A stretch of DNA of 64,000 nt, from the NCBI GenBank assembly GCA_963839475.1, contig CAWIVH010000017.1:62001-126000 (forward strand), written 5' to 3'. The position numbers and the translations under genes were made by a program. Below the pieces are notes generated by a model. That model worked only from the letters and a program-made list of their open reading frames with translations, did no database searches and had not been told where the DNA came from. Source of the DNA: CAWIVH01 sp963839475 (GTDB taxonomy: Bacteria; Acidobacteriota; UBA6911). Below are positions 1 to 7,876 of the stretch, piece by piece (positions within the stretch are counted from its first letter, which is position 1; each line of letters begins with the position of its first letter).

Positions 1-1004
1 AGCCTCCGGTACAACGAAGATTGCCGTCGCTGCAGGGCAAGCAGGAAGATCGCAGCCACAGCCAGGGTCAGCACACCGGCCAGGCCGCCAAACCGCCAGG
101 CCTCTCTGCGTGCCTGCACCAGGATGCTCGCGGTCGGAATCGTAGTAACGATCCACCATTCTGTTTGGCCAACGCGGTGGACGGCCATGACATTCGGATT
201 CCCCCGGAAATCGATCCCGTCGAACACTCCTTCTTTACCTTCAAGAACCCTATGAACCACCGAGCCGCTTTTGGATGCCGGGATCATGGCTCCGGCCGGA
301 GGCACTGTCGGTGTGCCGGGACTGTCGAGCACAGTCACGCCATCCGATTGCCGGCGCACCAGCAGGCTCTCGGTATTGGTGCCCGGAGCCGGCCGGCCGC
401 GGATTTTGCCTGAAAACTCCGGACGCGAATCAATCTCGACTGCCACAAACGGCCGCAGCCCGTGGCTGTCCGGGGTCGCCTTGATCAGTGGAATTGCCAG
501 CACCATCCAGGAACCTCCGCCGGCTGAAGGCTGCGGATCAAATAGCTGCGGACTGTTCCCTTCAGGGATTTTTCCCGCAAATCGGCCATCGGCGCCGACG
601 AGATGCCTGGCCGGATTGCCGACGCTGCGCCGCAATGCGCCATCAGAATCCAGCAGGATGGCGCATCTATAATCGGGACGGGTCAGCAAAATGGCTGTCA
701 TCTGATCCCAGGCCTCACCCGCATTCGAATCGTTAGCATCGAGGAGCAGATTCCTGGACAGGGATATAAACTGATCGTTTGAAGCCAGAGCGCCCGCTTC
801 GGCCAGCCGGGCATCACGCCATGCCCGCACCTCATCCGCACGGTTTCTCGTGGAACTGAGCGTCGCCCTGCGGCTTATATCCAGCAACCAATTCCTCTGG
901 GACCGGTAGGTGAACCAACCGGTGACCGCCGGGGCAAGAATCAGGGCCATGAGGCCGGAAACCAGGAGAAGCATTCTGGCTGAAGCCGCTTTTGTAATGG
1001 ACAC
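1..1004 (-). CDS. Membrane sensor protein with periplasmic Cache-like domain (partial)
   Basis: Reading frame on the minus strand that is open from a GTG at 1004 to the left window edge, so only the N-terminal part is present. It starts VSITKAASARMLLLVSG and has a first transmembrane helix (about residues 10-30). A roughly 260-residue extracytoplasmic region follows, with the motif YRCAILLDSDGALRRSVG that is typical of double-Cache sensor domains. A second helix (GLAGVLTLAVAAIFLLAL) precedes LQRRQSS near the edge. This is the standard N-terminus of a membrane histidine kinase, diguanylate cyclase or chemoreceptor; the output domain lies outside the window. The GTG start is chosen because no ATG or TTG precedes it before the in-frame stop and a GGGG stretch lies 7-10 bases upstream. 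Divergent from lepB. Confidence 0.75.
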   Translation of the reverse strand, partial: MSITKAASARMLLLVSGLMALILAPAVTGWFTYRSQRNWLLDISRRATLSSTRNRADEVRAWRDARLAEAGALASNDQFISLSRNLLLDANDSNAGEAWDQMTAILLTRPDYRCAILLDSDGALRRSVGNPARHLVGADGRFAGKIPEGNSPQLFDPQPSAGGGSWMVLAIPLIKATPDSHGLRPFVAVEIDSRPEFSGKIRGRPAPGTNTESLLVRRQSDGVTVLDSPGTPTVPPAGAMIPASKSGSVVHRVLEGKEGVFDGIDFRGNPNVMAVHRVGQTEWWIVTTIPTASILVQARREAWRFGGLAGVLTLAVAAIFLLALQRRQSSLYRR

Positions 1005-1407
1005 GGAATACCCCAGTTCGAAAGACAGATATCCTCAACCGGTCTGAGCAGCCGATCGATTATTCTTTATGGCAGCGCGGAGATCACCATCCCCATGGAT
1101 TCCGAATCGGGCCTCAGCGCAAATTGGTGGCCTTGAACCGCATTCCCTGTACGCTGGGTTTTCTTTGCGAGTACGGAAAAGTTCCATCACCTGATGATCT
1201 GAGTGTAGGGTTCGCTGCGGGAAGAATCAAGCTCGACCGCAAAAAACCTGACGCTAGGGTTGTTGTGCCGAGCCCAGGATCTCCGCGCAGAAGGCCGGGT
1301 TAGGCTGCACGCGGGGGTCCGGCATCAGGAATACTGTGTACCGCGTTTCTTGTCCGACTCGAACCTATGTGTTAATCTTCCATTCCTTATTATCACGGAG
1401 CCAGTGA
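1005..1407. other. Divergent intergenic region between sensor gene and lepB
   Basis: About 400 bases separating the divergent sensor gene and lepB. I see no convincing ORF, tRNA or strong hairpin. It presumably holds the promoters of both genes; none matches a consensus well enough to call. The lepB ribosome-binding site CGGAG lies just before 1408. Confidence 0.5.
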
Positions 1408-2097
1408 ATGGATAATGTGCAGTCTGCCAACCCGATAATGGAATTCCGCAAATCAACCATCCGGGAGTACTTCGAATCCATAGTCATAACAGCAATCATA
1501 GCCTTGTTCGCCACCACCTTCGTAGTCCAGGCCTTTAAGATCCCAACAGGGTCGATGGAATCAAACCTGCTCATTGGAGACCACCTCCTGGTGAACAAGT
1601 TCATCTATGGGATCCAGGACGGCTTCGCAGCTAAGCTAAGTCCATATAAGGATCTGAAACGCGGGGATGTTATCGTATTCAAGTATCCCTTAAGTCCCGA
1701 GGTGGCCTATGTCAAGAGACTCATCGGACTCCCAGGGGACAAGGTGGAGATGGTGGGGCGCACCGTCTTTATCAATGGCAAGGCGCTTCAAGAACCCTAT
1801 ACTCAGTACATTGATCCCGGAAGCATCTATGAGCGGTTTGGGCCCTACAATGTTCCTGAGGGCCAGTATTTCGCCATGGGGGACAACCGCGATAACAGCC
1901 AGGACAGCAGATTCTGGGGTTTTGTTCCACGGGACCACATCATCGGAAAAGCGCTTGCCATCTATTGGTCGTACGAAACCCCGCGCGACGAATACCTGCA
2001 GACCAGCGTGGGTGATCGGTTCAAGCAGTTCGCGGATGTTTTCCTGAATTTCTTCACCAAAACCAGGTGGCGCAGGACACTAAAGGTTATTCGATGA
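1408..2097 (+). CDS. lepB: Signal peptidase I
   Basis: Type I signal peptidase (family S26), a membrane serine protease that removes Sec and Tat signal peptides outside the cytoplasmic membrane. The 229-residue protein has one N-terminal transmembrane helix (about residues 23-42). It is followed by the catalytic box IPTGSMESNLLIGD with nucleophile Ser49. The general-base lysine is in YVKRLIGLPGD (Lys103), and the conserved MGDNRDNSQDSRFWG box follows. Length fits the bacterial family. The ATG is preceded by CGGAG at 8 bases. The downstream gene overlaps its stop codon (ATGA), so the two are probably translationally coupled. Confidence 0.96.
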   Translation: MDNVQSANPIMEFRKSTIREYFESIVITAIIALFATTFVVQAFKIPTGSMESNLLIGDHLLVNKFIYGIQDGFAAKLSPYKDLKRGDVIVFKYPLSPEVAYVKRLIGLPGDKVEMVGRTVFINGKALQEPYTQYIDPGSIYERFGPYNVPEGQYFAMGDNRDNSQDSRFWGFVPRDHIIGKALAIYWSYETPRDEYLQTSVGDRFKQFADVFLNFFTKTRWRRTLKVIR

Positions 2098-2762
2098 TGC
2101 CGATCACGGCCGGCAAAGAACACACCAAAATCAAGCAATGCCCGCCCTCGCTGCTTCGACTGGTTTTTCTTACATGCATTTTAGCGGTAGGCATGACAGC
2201 CGCCAGCGGCGCTCCTCCCCAGGCGGAAAGCCCTTCGCCCCAAATATCGCCTCGAGCCTCGGCAAAGTGCGGCAAAAAGATCGCCGAGCTCCAGGGATTT
2301 GCCGAGGATAAGGGATCGCTCAAAAACAAAACGACGCGGCTGACGGAAAACGAAATCAATTCCTACCTGGCCCTGGAATTGAAATCGAAGTACCACCCCT
2401 GTCTGCAGAATCTTCAAGTAACATTCGAGGAGAACAAGCTCAAGGGAGTGGCGTCGATCGATTTCGACAAGCTGAGCCTCAATTCCACAAAAACTGTTGC
2501 CCGGATGTTGGCCAAGCTCCTTTCGGGAGTGCATGCCTTGTCGATGGAAGGGAAGCTGGAAGCGGCAGGGGGCAAAGCAAATTTCGTCCTTGCAGAGGCC
2601 AGATTCGATGCGTTGGTGCTGCCAAATTTCCTTGTGGAAGAAATCATTACCGCGGTCGGCAAAAAGCAGAAACCGCCCTTTGATCCGATGCAGCCCTCCC
2701 AGATGCCCTACAAGATCGACAAAGTAGAAGTGCACAAAGGTCAGATCACCGTTTTCCAATAA
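2094..2762 (+). CDS. Secreted protein of unknown function (LmeA/DUF2993-like pattern)
   Basis: A 222-residue protein with an N-terminal signal peptide (SLLRLVFLTCILAVGMTAASG) and no further transmembrane segment. The body reads like lipid-binding DUF2993/LmeA-type proteins: LTENEINSYLALEL near the start, then FVLAEARFDALVLPNFLVEEI, then YKIDKVEVHKGQITVFQ at the end. That comparison is from memory of the pattern and is tentative. The start at 2094 is chosen because it overlaps the lepB stop as ATGA and has AAAGG 7 bases upstream; a longer frame from 2067 would lie inside lepB. Role unknown; export next to the signal peptidase suggests an envelope function. Confidence 0.75.
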   Translation: MMPITAGKEHTKIKQCPPSLLRLVFLTCILAVGMTAASGAPPQAESPSPQISPRASAKCGKKIAELQGFAEDKGSLKNKTTRLTENEINSYLALELKSKYHPCLQNLQVTFEENKLKGVASIDFDKLSLNSTKTVARMLAKLLSGVHALSMEGKLEAAGGKANFVLAEARFDALVLPNFLVEEIITAVGKKQKPPFDPMQPSQMPYKIDKVEVHKGQITVFQ

Positions 2763-2909
2763 GCATCAACAGTTTGAGCCAACTCCCCATAGTCCCGGAT
2801 GCCTCTCCGCATGGTAGAAACCCGTGAATCTGTGCGAGATCAAGCGGATTTTCTGTGCTAATATTGAGGGTTCAATTTAAGTATCTCCAGCTGGAAAATG
2901 AGGTAAGCG

Positions 2910-4028
2910 ATGGATCAGAGAGAGTTGAAGGCAAAACTGGCTACTGCCGGATCCGATGAGGAAAAGATATCCTTGCTCGATGCTTATGCCGAGCACTTGT
3001 TTGAAAAGGAAAAGTATCGCGAGGCCGTAACCCATTATGAGAAGGCGCTGGCCCTGGCCAAACAGCCGAACATAAAGGCTTACCTGTCCGGGCAAATCGG
3101 GATATGCCACTACAACTCGGGACATGATGATGAAGCGTTCGAGATGCTGCTGAAATCGGCACGATTGTTCGCTCCCGACAAGCCCGGATTTATGGGCGAC
3201 ATGTGCGGCTTTGTTCACTTCCACCTCGGTTCCCTTTATGAGTACTACGGCAAGCTCTCCCGCTCCCTGGAGGCGCGCCGTGTCTGCGAGCGCTACATTG
3301 ATCAGCAGGAGAAGGACACCAAGTGGATGCTCTACACCGGCATCAGCCGCGTATACGAGGCTATGGGCCAGCACGACGCGGCGATCCGATATTCTCAGAA
3401 AGCCATTCAGGTCCTCAGCGACGACGATCCGAGCCTGGCCTACCTCTACGAAAGCATGGGAAACAACTATATGAGCCTCAAGCAGCATCACGAGGCCATC
3501 AAGTCGTTTCAGAAGGTGATGGAACTGGATTCGAAGTTTGAGCGCCTGGACGAAGTGCAGCTCAAGATGGCGGATTCGTATCACGAGCTGACCAATCACC
3601 GGATGGCTCTTGACAGCTATAAGAAGCTGTTGGAGTTGAAGCGGATTACAGGAGACCTCCGGAATGTCACCTGGCTCTATGCCAAAATCGCCCACTGCCA
3701 TTTCACCGTGGATGAATTTGAAAAATCGCTGCTTATGGCGCTTGAAGGGCTCCATCGCCGCCCCAAGGACAAGGTTGAACATGCGGAGATCCGCAGTTAC
3801 CTCACGAGCAATTACTATGAGCTCGGACGCTACCGGGAAGCCGTAGTTGAAGGAGAGAAAACCCTGAAGATCGCAAGCCGCTTCCCGAGCGACGATTTTT
3901 TCTATTTCCGGATGGCGCTGGCCTACCACAAGCTGGGAGACGCCAAAGCCTTCAACCGGTATCGCAACATTTGTCAAAAGTTGTTTAAAGGCGACGGCTG
4001 GAACAAATACCTGGAAAAGCTCAAGTAG
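2910..4028 (+). CDS. Cytoplasmic TPR-repeat protein
   Basis: A 372-residue protein made almost entirely of tetratricopeptide-like helical pairs, for example YREAVTHYEKALALAKQPN, YEAMGQHDAAIRYSQKAIQV and YESMGNNYMSLKQHHEAIKS. There is no signal peptide, membrane segment or catalytic domain, so it is probably a cytoplasmic scaffold. The ATG has a GAGG ribosome site 8 bases upstream. It lies upstream of the CCA-adding enzyme gene with a gap of only 54 bases, so co-transcription is likely. A specific partner cannot be read from the sequence. Confidence 0.85.
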   Translation: MDQRELKAKLATAGSDEEKISLLDAYAEHLFEKEKYREAVTHYEKALALAKQPNIKAYLSGQIGICHYNSGHDDEAFEMLLKSARLFAPDKPGFMGDMCGFVHFHLGSLYEYYGKLSRSLEARRVCERYIDQQEKDTKWMLYTGISRVYEAMGQHDAAIRYSQKAIQVLSDDDPSLAYLYESMGNNYMSLKQHHEAIKSFQKVMELDSKFERLDEVQLKMADSYHELTNHRMALDSYKKLLELKRITGDLRNVTWLYAKIAHCHFTVDEFEKSLLMALEGLHRRPKDKVEHAEIRSYLTSNYYELGRYREAVVEGEKTLKIASRFPSDDFFYFRMALAYHKLGDAKAFNRYRNICQKLFKGDGWNKYLEKLK

Positions 4029-4082
4029 GCAGCCGGTTCAGGGCGCTTATCGGGCGGCGAAGCAGGTTCGGCAGAGGAGGTC

Positions 4083-5399
4083 ATGATAAGAGCTGCCCGG
4101 CGAATTGTGGAGAAGCTGCGAAAGCACGGGCATGAAGCATTCTTTGCCGGCGGCTGGGTAAGGGACCGCCTGCTGAAACGCAGGCACAACGATGTCGATA
4201 TTGCCACCAGCGCCCCCCCCGAAGAAGTTTCCAGGATATTCCCCGGATCCGTCCCGATTGGAGCCCGTTTCGGCGTCATGCAGGTCCGTGCTTATGGCCG
4301 GTCCTATGAGGTAGCAACCTTCAGAAGCGACTCTTTCTACCTGGACGGAAGGCATCCTTCTTCCGTCAGCTACTCGGATCCGCGCTCCGATGCACTCAGG
4401 CGGGACTTTACTATTAATGGGCTTTTTTATGACCCGATTTCGGATCGGGTGATCGATTTCGTCCGGGGGCGTTCGGACTTGATAAGCCGCGTAATCCGCA
4501 CCATCGGTGAGCCGGTCATCCGCTTCGGTGAAGATAAGCTCCGATTGCTGCGCGCCATACGATTTGCCTGCGCACTGAATTTTTCCATCGACCCCGCAAC
4601 ATGGAATGCGATCCTCGAAATGGCTCCGGGAGTATTGCAGGTCAGCTGGGAAAGGATCCGCGACGAGGTTTTGAAAATCCTCACGGGGCCTGATCCCGAA
4701 AGAGGGCTGAATCTGCTGCAGGAAAGCGGGCTGCTGCGGCAAATCCTTCCCGAGGTGGAAGCGATGCGGGGCGTCGAACAGCCTCCTGAATACCATCCGG
4801 AAGGCGATGTGTTTGTTCACACGAAGCTCGTTCTCCGTTATCTACGCAAGCCTTCGCCGGTTCTGGCCTTGGGAGCCTTGCTCCACGACGTCGGGAAGCC
4901 AGGCACTTTTCAGCAAAAGGAACGGATCCGCTTTGACGGGCATGTGGAAGCGGGCACCTCGCTGGCTGAGGGAATCTGCCGACGGCTGCGAATGTCGAAG
5001 GACGATACGGAACGTGTCGTCGAGCTGGTCCGGCATCACCTGCGATTCATGCACGTCAAGGAAATGCGGCGCAGCACCCTGGTCCGATTTCTGCGCACAC
5101 CGCATTTTGAAGACCATCTCGAGCTTCACCGAGCCGACTGCCTCGGAAGCCACCGTGACCTGGAATACTATCGTTTTTGCCGTGAGGAGTGGCTTCGGCT
5201 CCGATCGGAGCCGGCCCAGGTCCCTCGATTGATCAATGGGGATCAACTGATTTCCATGGGGTACACTCCTGGCCCATCCTTTTTAGGCATGTTGCGGGCT
5301 GTTGAGGACCTTCAGATTGAAGGGAAACTGAAATCCACCGAGGAAGCCAGGGAATACCTGTTGAAAACATTCCCTTTGCCGCCTGCACATGGAAACTGA
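4083..5399 (+). CDS. cca: CCA tRNA nucleotidyltransferase / poly(A) polymerase family with HD domain
   Basis: Class II nucleotidyltransferase that adds CCA (or AMP/oligo-A) to RNA 3' ends. The head domain has the signature AGGWVRDRLL (residues 22-31) and the metal-binding NDVDIATS (Asp37 and Asp39). A poly(A)-polymerase RNA-binding region contains RRDFTINGLFYDP, and the neck has LRAIRFACALNFSID. The C-terminal half carries an HD phosphohydrolase domain (LGALLHDVGKPGTF, then VELVRHHLRFMHV). This matches the 400-460-residue CCA enzymes with HD domains. A strong GGAGG precedes the ATG. CCA-adding and poly(A) activities cannot be separated by eye; CCA addition is the default in this phylum. Confidence 0.92.
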   Translation: MIRAARRIVEKLRKHGHEAFFAGGWVRDRLLKRRHNDVDIATSAPPEEVSRIFPGSVPIGARFGVMQVRAYGRSYEVATFRSDSFYLDGRHPSSVSYSDPRSDALRRDFTINGLFYDPISDRVIDFVRGRSDLISRVIRTIGEPVIRFGEDKLRLLRAIRFACALNFSIDPATWNAILEMAPGVLQVSWERIRDEVLKILTGPDPERGLNLLQESGLLRQILPEVEAMRGVEQPPEYHPEGDVFVHTKLVLRYLRKPSPVLALGALLHDVGKPGTFQQKERIRFDGHVEAGTSLAEGICRRLRMSKDDTERVVELVRHHLRFMHVKEMRRSTLVRFLRTPHFEDHLELHRADCLGSHRDLEYYRFCREEWLRLRSEPAQVPRLINGDQLISMGYTPGPSFLGMLRAVEDLQIEGKLKSTEEAREYLLKTFPLPPAHGN

Positions 5400-5414
5400 A
5401 CGGGGAGAAAGCAT

Positions 5415-6590
5415 TTGGATCCTTTTGAAGTAGGCTCAGAAGTGACGATCTCGGCAGCGGGAGTCCGGCGATTGCGGCGCGGGCACTTGTGGGTTTACTC
5501 AGGCGACGTAGTCCGTGAACCGGAAGGCCCGCCGCCCGCCATGGTCCGGGTTTTGGACTCTGCTGGCAATATGGTGGGACACGCCTTCTATAGCCGGAAG
5601 TCTCAAATCAGGATCCGGTTACTAAATCGGGATGCTGCATCACCAGTCCCGGCTTTTTTCCGCGAAAGAATCAGATCCGCCCTGCACCGCCGTCCGCCTT
5701 CGAGTCTGGACGGCGCCCATCGGATCATTTTCGGCGAGTCCGACCTGCTCCCTTCGATCGTTGTCGATCGGTATGGCGAATATCTCGTCCTCCAAACCCT
5801 TTCCGCAGGCGCGGATGCTCTCAAATCAGCTTGGGTTGATTTACTCACGGAGGAGCTTCGTCCGAAAGGAATCCTGGAAAGAAATGACGTTAAAACCAGA
5901 CTGCTCGAGGGGCTTCCGGAAATCAGCGGGGTGCTGATGGGTGAGGTCCCCGATGAAGTTGCGATCGCCGAAGGGGCGGTCCGGTTTCGGGTTCGACTCA
6001 AGGAGGGACAGAAGACAGGCTTCTTCCTGGACCAGAGCGCGAACCGGATCGCGGCCGGACTCTATGCGCATGGCCGTGGCCTGGATTGCTTCACCAATAC
6101 AGGGGGATTCGGACTCCATTTCGCCGGCCGTTGCGAATCGGTCCTGGCTGTAGATATTTCGGATGCCTCCCTCGATCAGGCTCGTCGCAACGCCGAGTTT
6201 AATGGCAGATCCAACATGGAATTCCGCTCGGCCAACGTTTTTGATCTCCTGCGCGAGCTGGAAAAAGCCGGTGAAAATTTCGACATCATAAGCCTGGATC
6301 CACCGGCGTTCGCGAAAAACCGAGCCGCGCTGAAGGGTGCAATCAGCGGATACAAGGAAATCAATCTCCGGGCCATGAAACTTCTCCGTCCCGACGGAAT
6401 TCTCATCACATCCAGTTGTTCCTACCACATGTCGGAGGAGCTGTTCGCCGGGGTGATCCTGGATGCGGCGAATGACGCTCACAGGCATGTCCAGGTATTG
6501 GAGCGCCGCGGTCAAGCGCCAGACCACCCCGTCCTGGCTGGGATGCCGGAAACGCATTACCTGAAGTGCTTCATTCTCAGGGCGCTCTGA
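5415..6590 (+). CDS. rlmI: RlmI-type 23S rRNA 5-methylcytosine methyltransferase
   Basis: SAM-dependent RNA methyltransferase of the RlmI/YccW family, 391 residues. The N-terminal PUA domain reads RGHLWVYSGDVVREPEG. The Rossmann methyltransferase domain has GQKTGFFLDQSANR, the SAM loop DCFTNTGGFGLHFAG, the acidic residue in VLAVDISDASLDQARRNAEF, and the catalytic pair SLDPPAF and SSCSYHMSEELF. The family methylates C1962 of 23S rRNA in E. coli. The start is TTG at 5415 with GGGGAG 7 bases upstream; no ATG fits the N-terminus. It follows the cca gene after 15 bases, so the two form an RNA-processing pair. Confidence 0.9.
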   Translation: MDPFEVGSEVTISAAGVRRLRRGHLWVYSGDVVREPEGPPPAMVRVLDSAGNMVGHAFYSRKSQIRIRLLNRDAASPVPAFFRERIRSALHRRPPSSLDGAHRIIFGESDLLPSIVVDRYGEYLVLQTLSAGADALKSAWVDLLTEELRPKGILERNDVKTRLLEGLPEISGVLMGEVPDEVAIAEGAVRFRVRLKEGQKTGFFLDQSANRIAAGLYAHGRGLDCFTNTGGFGLHFAGRCESVLAVDISDASLDQARRNAEFNGRSNMEFRSANVFDLLRELEKAGENFDIISLDPPAFAKNRAALKGAISGYKEINLRAMKLLRPDGILITSSCSYHMSEELFAGVILDAANDAHRHVQVLERRGQAPDHPVLAGMPETHYLKCFILRAL

Positions 6591-6781
6591 ACCTCATTTC
6601 CAACCATGTTTCGAGGCGCGACCGTAGTGATGCTCGCCTGGAGCGTGACCGGAGAGCGGCACAGGCCCTGCCTGAGGTGTGGTGGGGAGCCCGGAGGTGA
6701 TCCGCGCGTCAGAAAAAAGGGATTTTCAATAGCGGAATAAAACCGGGATCAACCGGGAATCGAGTCGCGGCTCCTGCAATT

Positions 6782-6817
6782 GGCGCGGACGGATATCTGT
6801 GCAATTCCGTCCGCGCC
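6782..6817 (-). terminator. 12-bp hairpin downstream of the FGE-like gene
   Basis: Perfect inverted repeat GGCGCGGACGGA / TCCGTCCGCGCC with a 12-base loop, immediately after the stop of the minus-strand gene at 6831. The stem is GC-rich but no clear T-run follows on the minus strand, so it may be a terminator, an mRNA 3' stabiliser, or both. Confidence 0.45.
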
Positions 6818-6830
6818 GTTGCAGGGAACA

Positions 6831-7688
6831 CTATTTCGCGGGAGCTGCAGCGGGAGCTGCGGCAGGAGCCTTGGCCGCTTCCTCGGGGGTGGCGTCTTTG
6901 GCGCAGCGGCAGCCGAAATCATAAAGTGATTTGGGCAGGTAGGCCGAACGATCCCACAAATGGGCACGGGCACCGTAAATCCGGGAGGACGCGCCGCGAA
7001 CGACACGGTAGGTCTGCCCGAAGAACTTGTCTTTCCTGTTGCTGCCCTTGTAGGGCTGATACCACGAGGCCGTCCATTCCTGCACATTGCCCAGCATGTC
7101 ATAAACACCATAGGGGCTGACGTCCTGATACTGTCCGACATTGGTGGGCTGGCGCATGCCGGCTTCGTAGGTATTGCTCAGAGCGGCATCCCATTTGTCG
7201 CCGAACGGGTATCGCCGGCCATCGGTGCCCCGGGCGGCCTTTTCCCACTCAAACTCCGTCGGGAGCCTCTTGCCCAACGACTTGCAGTAAGCTTCCGCGT
7301 CGTTGTAGGTGATGTAAACGACCGGGTACTTGGCCTTGTCCGGGGTGAAAAAGGATCTCCAGTCTTTACCTTCTTTGGCACCCTCACCTGAATATCCGGT
7401 TTTTACTGCGAAATCGAGGAACTCGTAGTTGGTAACTTCATATTTGTCGATCCAATATGCGGGCAGGTTCATTTTGCTCTGCGGGAACGCGGGAGAGTCT
7501 TTTTCGTCGTTCGACCCCAGGATGAACTCACCGGCGGGGATAAGAACCATTTCCCCGGGAGTAACAGCCGGCTTTTCCGGAACACTCGGTTTTTCGGTTT
7601 TGGTTACGGCTTCTTCCTTTGTGCCGCAGGCAGCCAGGCTGAAAACCATGATGACACTCAGCAAAAAAATAAAAGTTTTCCTAATCAT
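6831..7688 (-). CDS. Formylglycine-generating-enzyme-like (SUMF1) lipoprotein
   Basis: A 285-residue exported lipoprotein: MIRKTFIFLLSVIMVFSLAACG gives a type II signal with lipobox LAAC. It is followed by a complete FGE-sulfatase (SUMF1) fold: FILGSNDEKDSP, WIDKYEVTNYEFLDF, YCKSLGKRLPTEFEWEKAARG, YGVYDMLGNVQEWTASWY, YRVVRGAS and FGCRCAKD. The family oxidises cysteine in sulfatases or acts as a binding module in other systems. Most bacterial lipoprotein versions lack proven activity, and no sulfatase lies nearby. The C-terminus is a low-complexity Ala/Pro tail. The start at 7688 is chosen for the lipoprotein signal and the GAAGGAGAT site. Its promoter region lies back to back with that of the PqqD-S2P gene. 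Confidence 0.88.
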   Translation of the reverse strand: MIRKTFIFLLSVIMVFSLAACGTKEEAVTKTEKPSVPEKPAVTPGEMVLIPAGEFILGSNDEKDSPAFPQSKMNLPAYWIDKYEVTNYEFLDFAVKTGYSGEGAKEGKDWRSFFTPDKAKYPVVYITYNDAEAYCKSLGKRLPTEFEWEKAARGTDGRRYPFGDKWDAALSNTYEAGMRQPTNVGQYQDVSPYGVYDMLGNVQEWTASWYQPYKGSNRKDKFFGQTYRVVRGASSRIYGARAHLWDRSAYLPKSLYDFGCRCAKDATPEEAAKAPAAAPAAAPAK

Positions 7689-7876
7689 GAGATCTCCTTC
7701 GAGTTCCAGCACTTATCCACACTTCGAAACGGGCCGATTATATACACCGCTCATTTCCCCGTCAATTAAGATGCGAAGCACTCCGCATCGCGCTTGCAAG
7801 CAGGGGTGTGACCCATTAAGATCGCATATCAAGAGGCAAAGCCTTTCACGTTCGGCACATCGATTCTGGGGCAGGC

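Noticed and set aside
2877..3977. 366-codon minus-strand ORF opposite the TPR gene
   Set aside because: Mirror of the TPR gene codons; the plus strand has a clear TPR protein with a ribosome site.
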